Counted from the stretch's first letter, positions 15,840 to 25,577 are shown. The stretch: DNA of 64,000 nucleotides from Haloterrigena sp. KLK7 (GCF_037914945.1 NZ_CP149787.1:1240001-1304000), one strand, 5' to 3'. A program made the numbers and translations. Notes: generated from the letters alone by a model not told the origin.

Positions 15840-17234
15840 TCAGCCGAACGGCCCCATACCGCCCATGCCACCGCCGCCACCGCCGCCGCCCTGCTGCATC
15901 TGTTTCATCATGCGCTGCATCTCCTGTTCGGAGCCCATGCCCTGGAACTGCTTGATCGTCTTCTCCATCATCTTGTACTGCTGGAGCAGTTCCCGGACCT
16001 CGTCCTCGCTGGTACCCGAGCCGCGGGCGATGCGTTCGATCTGGCTGGCGCCGATGGCCTTCGGGTACTCCTTCTCGGCCTCGGTCATCGAGTCCATGAT
16101 GACCGAGAACGTGCGCATCCGTTCCTGGGTGACGTCCATCGCGTCGTCGGGCAACTGGTCCTTGATCCCGCCGCCGAAGCCGGGGATCATGTCCATCACC
16201 TGATCCAGCGGCCCCATGTTGTTCATCGCCTCCATCTGCTTTTGCATGTCGTGGAGGGTGAACGAGCCCTGGAGCATGTCCTCGGGGTCCCAGTCGTCCT
16301 CCTCCATCTCGGTCTGCTCCATGGCGCGCTCGACGCGTTCCGCGAGCTGGCCGAGGTCGCCCATGCCGAGCAGCCGTGAAATGAAGCCGTCGGGCTCGAA
16401 GCGCTCGATGTCCTGGACCTCCTCGCCGGTCCCGAGGAAGGCGATCGAGGAGTCGGTCTGGTCGACCGCCGTCAGCGCGCCGCCACCCTTCGCGGTCCCG
16501 TCGATCTTCGTGATGACGACGCCGTCGATCCCGATCGACTCGTCGAACTGCTGGGCCTGGTCCTTGGCTCCCTGCCCGATCGCCGCGTCCAGCACGAGCA
16601 GCGACGTGTCGGGATCCGCGACGTCCTCGATCTCCTCGATCTCGTCGATCAACTCGTCCTCGAGCGCGTGGCGACCCGCCGTGTCGACGATGTGGACGTC
16701 GGCCTCGCTGGTCTCCGCTAAGCCCTTGCGGGCGATCTCGACCGGATCGTCGTTGTCCGGGTTCCCGTAGAAGTCGACCTCCGCGCGCTCGGTCATCTCC
16801 TTGGCCTGCTCGTAGGCGCCGGGACGGAAGGTGTCGGTCTGGATCACGGCGGGGCGAAGCCCCTTCGTCGAGAACCACCAGGCCATCTTCGCCGCGGAGG
16901 TCGTCTTCCCGGAACCCTGCAGCCCGGCCAGGAGAATGGTCTGTTCCTCGAGGGGCAACTCCGTCGAGTCACCGATGAGGGCGACCAGTTCCTCGTAGAC
17001 GATGCGGAGGACGAAGTCCCGCGCCGGCGTGCCGGCCGGGGGCTCCTCCTCGAGGGCTCGCTCCTTGATGTTGTCCGACAGCTCCATCACGAGCGAGACG
17101 TCGACGTCGGCGGAGAGCAAGGAGCGCTGGATCTCCTTGACGATCTCCTCGATGTCCTCCTCGCTGATGCGTGACTTCCCGCGGAGCTTATCTAAGGTTC
17201 CCCGCAGAGAACTCCCGAGATCGTCGAGTACCAT
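15840..17234 (-). CDS. srp54: Signal recognition particle GTPase SRP54
   Basis: 464 residues. The N domain is followed by the G domain with [13 protein letters not shown] (P-loop), [10 protein letters not shown] and [19 protein letters not shown] leads into the Met-rich M domain that binds 7S RNA and signal sequences. The C-terminus ends in a Met/Gly-rich tail. It binds ribosome-nascent chains and, with the receptor FtsY (encoded at 37735-39363 in this window), targets membrane and secreted proteins. Full length for an archaeal SRP54. Confidence 0.97.
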   Translation of the reverse strand: MVLDDLGSSLRGTLDKLRGKSRISEEDIEEIVKEIQRSLLSADVDVSLVMELSDNIKERALEEEPPAGTPARDFVLRIVYEELVALIGDSTELPLEEQTILLAGLQGSGKTTSAAKMAWWFSTKGLRPAVIQTDTFRPGAYEQAKEMTERAEVDFYGNPDNDDPVEIARKGLAETSEADVHIVDTAGRHALEDELIDEIEEIEDVADPDTSLLVLDAAIGQGAKDQAQQFDESIGIDGVVITKIDGTAKGGGALTAVDQTDSSIAFLGTGEEVQDIERFEPDGFISRLLGMGDLGQLAERVERAMEQTEMEEDDWDPEDMLQGSFTLHDMQKQMEAMNNMGPLDQVMDMIPGFGGGIKDQLPDDAMDVTQERMRTFSVIMDSMTEAEKEYPKAIGASQIERIARGSGTSEDEVRELLQQYKMMEKTIKQFQGMGSEQEMQRMMKQMQQGGGGGGGGMGGMGPFG

Positions 17235-17396
17235 TTGCTCAGTCTACGGGGCGATGGCGTTAAAGGCTTTTTCTACTCTCCACACCGCGCACGGAATATC
17301 GAGAACCGGTTACCGGGTCCGTTCTCGAATATCCGGCTCGTCGACAATCGATGCGGTGTCCGCTCGAGGAGGCGCCGACCGTCGCGGCGTCGATGC

Positions 17397-17404
17397 GTAT
17401 TTCA
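17397..17404 (+). promoter_or_regulatory. TATA-like box for the HicB-like gene
   Basis: GTATTTCA lies about 25-32 bases before the ATG at 17429, the spacing of a leaderless haloarchaeal promoter. Confidence 0.45.
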
Positions 17405-17428
17405 CTCGAGGGCCGCGAAGTCGGTCGT

Positions 17429-17665
17429 ATGAGCGAAGACGGCGACGAAGACGACGCGATCGCTGACCCCAGCAACTACGAGGCGCTCGAGGACGCCGAC
17501 GTCACGATGCGCGAAACCGAACACGGCCTCCACATCGCCGACGACGAGGTCACCGGGGTCTCGAGCCAGGGCCAGACTCCCGACGAGGCCCTGCGAAACC
17601 TCGCGGAGGCCGTCCGATCCTACCGGGAGGCGACGGACGACGACACGGGCGACGACTGGCTGTGA
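17429..17665 (+). CDS. HicB-like antitoxin-domain protein (solitary)
   Basis: 78 residues, acidic. The core VTMRETEHGLHIADDEVTG followed by SSQGQTPDEALRNLAEAV matches the HicB-like partial RNase-H fold, in which a beta hairpin and a helix form the antitoxin core. No HicA toxin gene is visible on either side: 17235-17428 and 17666-17800 contain nothing suitable. It may be a regulator or an orphan antitoxin. The ATG at 17429 is supported by the TATA-like box 25-32 bases upstream. Confidence 0.75.
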   Translation: MSEDGDEDDAIADPSNYEALEDADVTMRETEHGLHIADDEVTGVSSQGQTPDEALRNLAEAVRSYREATDDDTGDDWL

Positions 17666-17800
17666 GCGCGCCAGTGCCACCGAATCCAGCAACGACGGCG
17701 ATAGCGCCGGCGATGCGAACCGGTATGCGAGTAGACAGATTCTTTCGATAGTCACACCAGAGTAACTATTCGTTCCAGCGGTGAACTGGAACACTGTCGC

Positions 17801-18322
17801 ATGGACGAGACACGATCCGATTCGTCACGGCGAAGCGACTCGACGACCGACTCGGCGATGGCTCGACGCCGCGTGCTTCGGGGCGGAACCGGGCTCGCGG
17901 CGACGGCCCTCGGCATCGCGACGCTCGGGGGTCAGGCCGCCGCGCACTTCCCGGCGGACCTCGAGATCGACGTCAAACCGGGCACCGATCGAGCGCCGAT
18001 CAATCCGAACAGTTGCGGCGTGATCCCGGTCGTCGTCCGACAGACCGACGAGTTCGATCCGACGAGCGAAGTCGTCCGATATCGGTTCGGCGCACCCGAC
18101 GTCGTAGCGGACGGCGGCGGTGCACGACCGATGCACGACGGTCACGCGATCGACATGAACGGCGACGGGCGGGACGATCTCCTGTTGCTGTTCCCGGCCA
18201 ACGACGCCGGGTTCGACGGCGACGAATCGGCCGCCCGACTCGAGTGGGAACGGAGCGAGGACGGAGCGCACGGACTCGCGGGGACGGCGCCGATCAGAAT
18301 CGTCGGTCGACGCGGACGGTAA
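17801..18322 (+). CDS. Tat-secreted protein with an IDVKPG-type domain
   Basis: 173 residues. ARRRVLRGGTGLAATALG and a following hydrophobic stretch form a twin-arginine signal, ending near AAAHFP (about residue 50). The mature domain reads IDVKPGTDRAPINPNSCG, VRYRFGAPDVV, HDGHAIDMNGDGRDDLLLLF. This is the recurrent secreted domain with the IDIKPG / INPNS / DVNGDG hallmarks, whose Asp-rich loop resembles calcium-binding dockerin or FG-GAP loops. Function unknown; probably extracellular and possibly calcium-binding. Confidence 0.7.
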   Translation: MDETRSDSSRRSDSTTDSAMARRRVLRGGTGLAATALGIATLGGQAAAHFPADLEIDVKPGTDRAPINPNSCGVIPVVVRQTDEFDPTSEVVRYRFGAPDVVADGGGARPMHDGHAIDMNGDGRDDLLLLFPANDAGFDGDESAARLEWERSEDGAHGLAGTAPIRIVGRRGR

Positions 18323-18353
18323 CGACGCTGCGGCGACGACCGCCACCGGGCTC

Positions 18354-18360
18354 GTTTTTC
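18354..18360 (+). terminator. T-rich terminator candidate
   Basis: A run of five T (18355-18359) follows a GC-rich stretch 33 bases after the stop of the IDVKPG-domain gene, in the gap between two convergent genes. Archaeal terminators are often just U-runs; no strong hairpin is seen. Confidence 0.35.
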
Positions 18361-18432
18361 TTCCGGCCGCACCCGTCGCGCGTCGTGTCAGTTCGACTGG
18401 AGCGAAAGCGTTCGCTCGCGGACCGGCGTCGA

Positions 18433-19752
18433 TCAGTGTGCGACGACGACGAGCGCCGTACAGACGGCCATGAACGCGACGTGGGGAACGAACGCGCGAT
18501 AGGCCAGACGCCTCGAGTCGGCCATCGTCGCGGCGACCTGCCAGGCGATCAGCCCGCTCCAGGCGACGGCGAGCCAGAGCCAGTCGGCGACGAAGAACGC
18601 GTCCCAGGCCGAAACGAGCGCCGGCTCCGCGCCCGCGGGGAGGTCAAGCGGGATGCCCAACCCGTTCGCGAACGCGTTCAGGCTCTCGCCGCCGTCCTCG
18701 AGCAGGCCCCCGATAACGTGGGCGCCCAGCGAGTACATGATTCCCAGCGGCGCGTACGCGAGCCCGAACTTCGTGAACGACTCGGTCCAGTCGAGGCCGC
18801 CCCAGTCGCTCGCGAGCCGATTGACGGCCGTGAATCCGAGCAGCGTCGCCGCGATGCTCGTCAGATACGCCACCGTGGGCGTGAGCAGCCCCGGGAGTCC
18901 CCCGACCAGCGCCGTCGACTCGACGGCGTCACCGAGGACGTGATCGATCGGGAAGACGGCCCAGATGACCAGCGCGACGATCGCCTCGTCGACCAGCGGG
19001 ATGCGCTCGGTGACGATCTTCGACCCCGGCCACCGAAAGCGAAGGTCCACGTCTTCGTCCGGTCGTTCGGTCGTACACTTCATGCAGACCGTACACCGGC
19101 GGTCCGTGCTCAGGTACTCGCTCCGGTACTCGAGGGTCGCACACTGGACGCCGGTCTCGCTCCGCTGGGCGATCTCGAGCGGCGAGAGCTTCGACGTGAC
19201 GCTCATCACCCCAGTCGCGGGACAGACGTACCGACAGAACGCCTGTCGCCGATAGACGAGGCTGACCGCGACGGCGACGCCGAGGATCGCGAGCCAGTAG
19301 TACGGAATCAGACGCGGCGTGTAGGCGACGCCGACCTTGTACATCGGCCACCGGGCCAGCGCGAACGTCACCGCGGTCAGCGACAGGACCGACAGCGGCA
19401 GCCCGTAGACGACCCACTTCCGGTGGGAGTACATCGGGAAGTGTCGCTGCAGTCCGAACCGCTGGGTGAGCCTGACGATCGCGCCGAGCGGACAGAAGAA
19501 ACACCAGATCCGACCCAGGAACAGCAGGCTGAGGATCATCGCCGGCGACCACCACAGGTCGAAGAAGGCCACGGCTCCGAAGTTCGCGCTCGAGTCCGTC
19601 GGGCCGACCGCGGCCCGATAGATCGCGTACACGAAGAGCGCGGCGGTGAGTAGATTGACCGCCGGCTGGACGTACTCGTTCGTGAACAGGAATCGGACGA
19701 CCCGATTCCGGGTGATCGTGATTCCATCGCTCGACTCGGTCTCTGTCGCCAT
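18433..19752 (-). CDS. Membrane 4Fe-4S polyferredoxin (NapH/NosR/CcoG-like)
   Basis: 439 residues with about eight membrane segments. Three cysteine clusters are visible: WCFFCPLGA (about 85), CRYVCPATG (about 174) and CTVCMKC (about 223). CxxCP next to a membrane span is the hallmark of NapH/NosR/FixG-type electron-transfer proteins. It likely passes electrons between the quinone pool or cytoplasmic donors and a periplasmic or membrane acceptor. No nitrate, nitrous-oxide or cytochrome oxidase genes are next to it, so the pathway is undefined. It is divergent from the disulfide oxidoreductase gene. Confidence 0.8.
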   Translation of the reverse strand: MATETESSDGITITRNRVVRFLFTNEYVQPAVNLLTAALFVYAIYRAAVGPTDSSANFGAVAFFDLWWSPAMILSLLFLGRIWCFFCPLGAIVRLTQRFGLQRHFPMYSHRKWVVYGLPLSVLSLTAVTFALARWPMYKVGVAYTPRLIPYYWLAILGVAVAVSLVYRRQAFCRYVCPATGVMSVTSKLSPLEIAQRSETGVQCATLEYRSEYLSTDRRCTVCMKCTTERPDEDVDLRFRWPGSKIVTERIPLVDEAIVALVIWAVFPIDHVLGDAVESTALVGGLPGLLTPTVAYLTSIAATLLGFTAVNRLASDWGGLDWTESFTKFGLAYAPLGIMYSLGAHVIGGLLEDGGESLNAFANGLGIPLDLPAGAEPALVSAWDAFFVADWLWLAVAWSGLIAWQVAATMADSRRLAYRAFVPHVAFMAVCTALVVVAH

Positions 19753-19922
19753 AATCGCTCGTCCGGCCGATAGCGAGGTTAATTATCTTGTTTAGTAGAC
19801 GAAATAAGATCGCGGCGATGTGCCGCAGCCGTTATGTTCGGCGATATCGTGTCAATTCGCATCGATTGCGGGATCGCGCCGAGACCGTCCCGCGGACGAG
19901 ATCCCTCGAGTCGCAGGCTCCG

Positions 19923-19929
19923 GTTTTAC
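19923..19929 (+). promoter_or_regulatory. TATA-like box for the disulfide oxidoreductase gene
   Basis: GTTTTAC lies 26-32 bases before the ATG at 19955, fitting a leaderless transcript and supporting that start over upstream in-frame codons. Confidence 0.45.
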
Positions 19930-19954
19930 GCGCGCAGCCGTGGTCGGCTCGCGT

Positions 19955-21409
19955 ATGGACGAGTACGACGTAGTCGTGATCGGCGGCGGATCGGGGAGTC
20001 AGGTCGCGACGGCGGCCGCCGAGCGAGGTCTCGAGGCGGCCGTGATCGAGCGCGGCCCGCTCGGCGGCGCCTGTATCACGCGGGGCTGTGTTCCCTCGAA
20101 GGCGCTCATCCACCGGGCCGATATCGCCGAGACGGTCCGCCGCGCCGGGGAGTTCGGCGTCGGTGCCGCGCTCGAGGGCGTCGACTACGGCGAGATCACG
20201 GCGGCGATCCACGAGACGGTCTACGAGAAGGCGGATCGACAGCGGGCGAGTCTGGAGGACGCCGAGAACGTCGCGCTCTACCGCGGCGAGGGCCGGTTCG
20301 TCGACGAGCGGACGCTCGCGGTTGACCTGAACGACGGGGACGAGGTCGAACTTCGGGGCGACAGCGTCGTCATCGCGGTCGGCAGCCGGCCGTTGGTGCC
20401 GCCGATCGACGGCCTCGAGGACGTCGATTTCCTCACGAGCGACGACGCGCTCTTCCTGGACGAGAGACCGGATTCGCTGGTCGTCGTCGGCGGGGGCTAC
20501 ATCGGCGCCGAACTGGGCTACTTCTTCGCCGCAGTAGGGACGGACGTCTCGATCGTCGGGCGCAGCGAGCGACTCGTCCCCCGGGAGGACGACGCGGTCA
20601 GCGAGGTCGTGACGGAGTCGCTCGAGCGCTACTGCGACGTCTACGCCGGCTACGAGGCGGCCGAAGTCGCGGAGAACGACGCGGGCGTCGTCGTGACCGC
20701 CGAACCGAGCGAGGGCGGAGACGACGGCGGTGGCGAGAGCGGTTCCGGAGACGGCGTCGAGCTCGAGGCCGACGACCTGCTGCTCGCGACGGGTCGTCGT
20801 CCGAACACGGACACCCTCGATCTCGAGGCGACCGGCGTCGAGACCGACGACGGCGAGTACGTCGCGGTCGACGACCGCCTCGAGACGACCTGCGACGACG
20901 TCTGGGCGCTCGGCGATATCGTCGGCGAGCAGCCGTTCAAACACGCGGCGGACTACGAGGCGAAGACGGTTTCGGCGAACCTCCTCGAAGGCGCCGGCGA
21001 GGCGGTCGATTACACTGCGATGCCCCACGCCGTCTTCACCGAGCCGCAGGTCGCCGGCGTGGGACGGACGGAGGGCGAACTCGAGGACGCGGATCGAGAG
21101 TACGAGTCAGCGACGGTCCCCTTCGACGCCGCGCCGCTGGGGATGATCATGGACGCCGACGACGGCTTCGTGAAGGTGCTCGCAGCACCGGACGGTGAGA
21201 TTCTGGGCTGTCACATCGTCGGCCCGCAGGCCTCGACGCTGATCCAGGAGGTCGTCACTGCGATGGACAGCGGCGGCGGGACCGTCGACGACGTCGCCGA
21301 GCCCGTCCACGTTCATCCGGCGTTGTCGGAGGCAGTTTACGCCGCGTTCGACGAACTGTCCTCGAGCGAGTTCTCGACGGCGCCGGACTGGCGGGACGTG
21401 GGCGACTGA
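19955..21409 (+). CDS. Class I pyridine-nucleotide disulfide oxidoreductase (dihydrolipoamide dehydrogenase/mercuric reductase-like)
   Basis: 484 residues. The FAD motif VVVIGGGSGSQVA is followed by the redox-active GGACITRGCVPSK (CxxxxC), an NAD motif VVVGGGYIGAELGYF, ALGDIVG (second FAD contact), and the C-terminal HVHPALSEAVY carrying the His-Glu dyad of the partner active site. There are no N-terminal heavy-metal domain and no C-terminal Cys pair, so it is not a full MerA. A short Gly/Ser/Glu-rich insert lies near residue 255. It does not sit with lipoate-dependent dehydrogenase genes, so the disulfide substrate is unknown; bis-gamma-glutamylcystine is an attractive candidate. Confidence 0.82.
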   Translation: MDEYDVVVIGGGSGSQVATAAAERGLEAAVIERGPLGGACITRGCVPSKALIHRADIAETVRRAGEFGVGAALEGVDYGEITAAIHETVYEKADRQRASLEDAENVALYRGEGRFVDERTLAVDLNDGDEVELRGDSVVIAVGSRPLVPPIDGLEDVDFLTSDDALFLDERPDSLVVVGGGYIGAELGYFFAAVGTDVSIVGRSERLVPREDDAVSEVVTESLERYCDVYAGYEAAEVAENDAGVVVTAEPSEGGDDGGGESGSGDGVELEADDLLLATGRRPNTDTLDLEATGVETDDGEYVAVDDRLETTCDDVWALGDIVGEQPFKHAADYEAKTVSANLLEGAGEAVDYTAMPHAVFTEPQVAGVGRTEGELEDADREYESATVPFDAAPLGMIMDADDGFVKVLAAPDGEILGCHIVGPQASTLIQEVVTAMDSGGGTVDDVAEPVHVHPALSEAVYAAFDELSSSEFSTAPDWRDVGD

Positions 21410-21459
21410 GGTGACGAGCAGACCGACAGCGACCGAAGAAGCGGCTCGAGGGTCCGCGA

Positions 21460-22272
21460 CTACCAGTTCCAGGGACCGTGGTCGGGATCGATCTCGCGGT
21501 GGCGGCGGTCGATCGAGTCGATGGTGTCGATGTCTTCCGCGTCCAGTTCGAGGTCCAGCGCCTCGAGGTTCTGAATCATGTGGTCGCGGCTGCTGGCCTT
21601 CGGAATCGTGGCGACGTTGTCGTGGCTGAGCAACCACGCGAGCGAGACCTGCGCCGGCGTCGCGTCGTGTTTCTCGGCGACCTGCTGGATCTCGGGGACG
21701 TCGAACACCTCGCCCTTGGCCAGCGGCGAGTAGGCGACGAGCCAGTGGTCGTGTTCCTGCGCGTACGCGACCAGCTCCTCCTGTGGGAGCAGGGGGTGCA
21801 TCTCGACCTGGTGGGCGAACAGCGGGGCGTCGAGGACCTCGCGGGCCTCGTCGAGCAGTTCCGGCGTGAAGTTAGAGAGACCGACGTGACGCGTCTTGCC
21901 CGCCTCGTAGGCGTCGTCGTACGCCGGCAGGATCTCGTCGTGGTCGTAGATCCCCGACGGCCAGTGGACGTAGAGGAGGTCGACGAAATCGACGCCGAGT
22001 CGCTCGAGACAGCCGTCGATCGCGTCGGGCACGGCGTCCGGATCGGACGGCACGTCGTGGTGGACGGTCTTCGTCGAGAGGAAGACGTCCTCGCGGTCGA
22101 CGTCGGCGGAACGCAGTCCGTCGCCGACGAACCGCTCGTTCTCGTACACCTGCGCCGTGTCGACGTGTCGATAGCCGACCTCGAGGGCCGTCCGGACGTT
22201 CTCGGTCCACTGTTCCCGGTCGTCGTCGGAGTACGTCCCGAGACCGATCCGCGGAAGGGAATCGCGAGCCAT
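21460..22272 (-). CDS. Aldo/keto reductase
   Basis: 270 residues, the usual length of prokaryotic AKR enzymes. RIGLGTYSDDD opens the TIM barrel. YRHVDTAQVYENE carries catalytic Asp and Tyr, LSTKTV the catalytic Lys, and LLYVHWP the catalytic His. VGLSNF and IPKASSRDHMIQN form the NADPH site. It reduces aldehydes or ketones with NADPH in the cytoplasm; sequence alone does not give the substrate. It is convergent with the disulfide oxidoreductase gene. Confidence 0.92.
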   Translation of the reverse strand: MARDSLPRIGLGTYSDDDREQWTENVRTALEVGYRHVDTAQVYENERFVGDGLRSADVDREDVFLSTKTVHHDVPSDPDAVPDAIDGCLERLGVDFVDLLYVHWPSGIYDHDEILPAYDDAYEAGKTRHVGLSNFTPELLDEAREVLDAPLFAHQVEMHPLLPQEELVAYAQEHDHWLVAYSPLAKGEVFDVPEIQQVAEKHDATPAQVSLAWLLSHDNVATIPKASSRDHMIQNLEALDLELDAEDIDTIDSIDRRHREIDPDHGPWNW

Positions 22273-22384
22273 GGCTGCGGTGTACTCGAGGGCGTCGGTT
22301 TACCCTTCTGCTTTGTTCCTCGTTCGCCCGGTCCGTCCGGACGCCTGCGAGCGGAGAGCCGGCGGGCACGTCGCGCGCTCGGCG

Positions 22385-24253
22385 TCAGACGACCGCGTGC
22401 TGTTCGTCGATGAAGGAGTGATACCACGCGACGTAGGTGAGGATCATCCAGAGCGTTCGACCGACGGACTCCTCGCCGCTGCGGTGTGCCTCGCGCAGCG
22501 ACAGGGCCCGGTCCGCGTCGACGTACGGCGTCTGTCGGAGTTTCTCCCGGGTGAACCAGGTCTCGATCGAATCGTGCTCCTCCTCGAACCAGTCCTCGAC
22601 GGGCGGGCGCATCCCCATCTTCTCGCGCTCGAGGATCGGGTCGGGCAGGAGGTCGCTGACGGCGGTCTTGAGCACCCGTTTGACGTCGTCGTCGGTGACC
22701 TTGAGCTCGGCCGGCAGCGAGTGGGCGAACTCGACCAGCTCTTTCGAGAGGAAGGGGACGCGAAGCTCGAGCGACTGGGCCATGCTCATGTGGTCGGCCT
22801 TGTAGAGGTGGTAGTCCGGCAGCGTGTAGCCCGTCTCGTAGGTCGACATGTGCTGCTCTAAGGCCGGGTCCGCGACCTCCGTAGTGACCTCGCCGACGTT
22901 CGCTCGCAGGCCGGACGTCGTGGCGGACTCCCCCGTCCGGAGGAACTCGTCCGGTTCGGGTCGGAAGGTCGTGAAGCCACAGACGTGATTGAGCAGCATC
23001 TCCTCGTTGTTCTTCAGGCCGGAGAAGTACCGGAGGTGCTTGTTCCCGACCGGCGCCACCTGCGCGACGGCGTCGGCGACGTCGTGGGTGAACGCCGGCA
23101 TGAAGTCGACCTTGCGCTTGTGTTCGGGGACGTGCTGGTACCAGGGGTATCCCGCGAACAGTTCGTCGGCGCCCTCGCCGGCCAGCGCGACCTTGACGTC
23201 CCGACTGGCCCGCTCGGAGAGGGCGTACATCGGCAGCATCTGCAGGTGGCCCGTCGGCTCGCCGAGGTACTGCATCATCTCGCCGAACAGGTCCATCGAC
23301 GAGAGGTCGATGTCGACCTCGTGGTGGTCGGTGCCGAAGTGGTCCGCGACGAGCCGCGCCTCGTCGCTCTCGTCGAGGTTCTCGTCGGCGAAGGAGACGG
23401 AGTAGGTCTTGAGCGGGTCGTCCTTGAGTTGGGAGGCGATCCCGGTGACGGCGGAGGAGTCCAGTCCGCCCGAGAGGAACGCCCCGACCGGCACGTCCGC
23501 CATCATCCGCTTCTCGACGGAGCGTTCGAGCAGGGTCCGCAGCCGGTCGGCCGCCGCCGCCATCGTCGTCGTTCTGGTCCCGGTCTCGAGGTCGAGCAGG
23601 TCCCAGTACTTCCGCGTCTCGACGCCGTCGGCGCTGATCGTCACCGACTGCCCCGGCTCGACCTTCCAGACGTCCTCCAGCAGGGTCTGGGGGGCCGGCG
23701 TGTACTCGAGCGAGAAGTGGTTGTAGACGGCCGCGGGATCGATCGTCCGGTCGACGCCGCCGATCAGCAGCGCCGGGAGCTCGCTCCCCCAGACGTAGCC
23801 CCGGTCGGTCGTCCCGAAGTACAGCGGTTTGATGCCGAACCGGTCGCGGACGAGGAAGACGGTCTCGGCCTCGCGGTCCCAGATGGAGAACGCGAACATG
23901 CCCTCGAGGTGAGAGACCATCTCCTCGCCGTATTCCTCCCAGAGGTGGACCAGCACTTCGGTGTCGCACTCGCTCTCGAACCGGTGACCCTCGCGGGAGA
24001 GTCGGTCGCGTAACTCGCCGTGGTTGTAGATCTCACCGTTGAAGACCACGCCGACCGTCTCGTCCTCGTTCCACTTCGGCTGGGACCCGCCCTCGAGGTC
24101 GACGATCGAGAGGCGGCGCGCACCCATCATGAGTCCCGCGTCGCGATCGAGGTACGACCCCTCCTCGTCGGGGCCGCGGTGTTCGATCCAGTCGAGCATC
24201 GACGAGAGCGTCTCGTCGTGGGTCCACCCGTACGCACCAACGATACCGCACAT
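22385..24253 (-). CDS. asnB: Asparagine synthase (glutamine-hydrolysing)
   Basis: 622 residues. The mature N-terminus begins with Cys2 in MCGIVGAYGW, the glutaminase nucleophile. GEIYNHGELR and YGEEMVSHLEG belong to the same Ntn domain. The synthetase domain has the pyrophosphate loop LSGGLDSSAV and GEGADELFAGYPWY. It converts aspartate, glutamine and ATP to asparagine. Haloarchaea often carry several AsnB-like proteins, some acting on other substrates or on cell-surface glycans, so the precise acceptor is not certain. It stands as a single gene. Confidence 0.92.
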   Translation of the reverse strand: MCGIVGAYGWTHDETLSSMLDWIEHRGPDEEGSYLDRDAGLMMGARRLSIVDLEGGSQPKWNEDETVGVVFNGEIYNHGELRDRLSREGHRFESECDTEVLVHLWEEYGEEMVSHLEGMFAFSIWDREAETVFLVRDRFGIKPLYFGTTDRGYVWGSELPALLIGGVDRTIDPAAVYNHFSLEYTPAPQTLLEDVWKVEPGQSVTISADGVETRKYWDLLDLETGTRTTTMAAAADRLRTLLERSVEKRMMADVPVGAFLSGGLDSSAVTGIASQLKDDPLKTYSVSFADENLDESDEARLVADHFGTDHHEVDIDLSSMDLFGEMMQYLGEPTGHLQMLPMYALSERASRDVKVALAGEGADELFAGYPWYQHVPEHKRKVDFMPAFTHDVADAVAQVAPVGNKHLRYFSGLKNNEEMLLNHVCGFTTFRPEPDEFLRTGESATTSGLRANVGEVTTEVADPALEQHMSTYETGYTLPDYHLYKADHMSMAQSLELRVPFLSKELVEFAHSLPAELKVTDDDVKRVLKTAVSDLLPDPILEREKMGMRPPVEDWFEEEHDSIETWFTREKLRQTPYVDADRALSLREAHRSGEESVGRTLWMILTYVAWYHSFIDEQHAVV

Positions 24254-24770
24254 GGACTACCAACCGGGAATATCGGTCCTTGTAATAGAGGCCTTGCAGC
24301 CCGGTAATTATCCCATTACCGTTGGAAGAGTTACAGCAATCGGGATCGGAAAGGAATCGTGACGGTCGGGCGATCCGGGGAGGGCGGTGCCAGTTCTCCG
24401 GTCAGGCGCCAACGCAGTGGAAGCGAACGGATGCGCAGTGATCGCCTAGCGAGTACTGTCGCTCAGCGTGTCTCATTCGAACCGCGAGACGAACGGGACC
24501 GCGACGATCGGATTCGACCCGGTGACTCGAGGGACGGCGTTAGTTGCCGGCTTCACCGTCTCGAACGCCCCGTTCGCGCCGCTCACTCGGCCTCGCCGCG
24601 CTCCCCGTTCCGCCTCGAGGCTTCGTTCGCGCCGCTCACTCAGCCTCGCCTGTTCCGCGGTTCGCCTGACGGCTCACCGCTCCACATCGAGGTCTCGTTC
24701 ACTCCGTTCACTCGACCTCGCCGCTCTCCGCGGGTCGGCTACGCCTCCCCGCTCCGTCTCGAGGTTTCGC
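24254..24770. repeat. Tandem degenerate repeat, 72-bp period, in the gap before a sulfurtransferase gene
   Basis: Four diverged copies of a GAGGYYTCG...CCTCGCC block start near 24562, 24617, 24689 and 24761. The last two steps are exactly 72 bases and the first about 55. Each block has short inverted arms (GAGGT...ACCTC) around a GCGAACGAAGTGAGCG-like core. The final copy runs across the stop codon of the sulfurtransferase gene, so its last ten or so residues are written by the repeat. 24254-24550 holds the asnB promoter side and no visible gene. Confidence 0.65.
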
Positions 24771-25577
24771 TCACTTCGTTCGCTCAACCTCGCCGCTCTC
24801 TACCGCCCCATCGTTCGCCACCCACTCCGTCAGGCTCCCCTCGTAGAAGGCGACGTCCTCGTAGCCCAGCGCCCGGAGCACGACGTAGGTGTGGCTGATC
24901 CGTCGCGCGGTGTTACAATAGAGGACGATCTCTCGATCGGGCGTGATACCGTGCTCGGCCAGCAGCTCCTCGAGTTCGTCCGCGGGCTTCAGTCGCCGCG
25001 TCTCGTCGTCGACGACCTCGCGCCAGTCGAACCGGACCGCGCCCGGCAGGCGGGCCTCCTCGAACTCGTGGGCCTCGCGCGTGTCGACGAACAGCGCGCC
25101 GCGCTCGAGGGCCGCTTCGACGGCGGCGTAGTCGACCAGCGGGCTCTCCTCGGGCGCCAGCGGGTCGGGGTCGTACTCGGTCGGCTCGACGTCGGGGGTC
25201 TCGCTCGAGGTCTCGTACTCGCGGTTCCAGGCGCTGTAGTCGCCGTCGAGCAGGCGCACGTCGTCGTGGCCGTACTCGAGGGCGGTGAGCACGAACCGGG
25301 CGGCGAAGACGCCGTGGGTGTCGTCGTAGGCGACGATCGTGTCCTCGGGCGCGATGCCGGCCTCGGAGCACAGGTCGGCGAAGGCGTCGGCGCCGGGGAG
25401 GGTCCCCCGATCGACGTCGCTCTCGTCGCGGTAGCTGTCGAACGGGATATTGAGGGCACCGGGAATGTGGCCGATGCCGTCGTACTCCCAGGCGTCCCTG
25501 ACGTCGACGACGCGTACCTGCGGGTCCTCTCGGTGCGTTGCGAGCCAATCGGGCGTGACGACGACGGAATCGTTCAT
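24771..25577 (-). CDS. Thiosulfate/3-mercaptopyruvate sulfurtransferase (two-domain rhodanese)
   Basis: 268 residues with tandem rhodanese domains. The first, inactive domain has VVDVRDAWEYDGIGHIPGA; the second has FVDTREAHEFEEARLPGA and the active-site loop YCNTARRIS with Cys near 222. The C-terminus (GAVESGEVERTK) is encoded by the last copy of a tandem DNA repeat. Cytoplasmic; it transfers sulfane sulfur to cyanide or other thiophilic acceptors. It is divergent from a second rhodanese at 25859-26722, and the two share a 281-base promoter region. Confidence 0.92.
   Translation of the reverse strand: MNDSVVVTPDWLATHREDPQVRVVDVRDAWEYDGIGHIPGALNIPFDSYRDESDVDRGTLPGADAFADLCSEAGIAPEDTIVAYDDTHGVFAARFVLTALEYGHDDVRLLDGDYSAWNREYETSSETPDVEPTEYDPDPLAPEESPLVDYAAVEAALERGALFVDTREAHEFEEARLPGAVRFDWREVVDDETRRLKPADELEELLAEHGITPDREIVLYCNTARRISHTYVVLRALGYEDVAFYEGSLTEWVANDGAVESGEVERTK

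Noticed and set aside
24254-24770. CRISPR array
   Set aside because: The repeated blocks are degenerate, 55-72 bases apart with no unique spacers and no cas genes; they are a simple tandem repeat.
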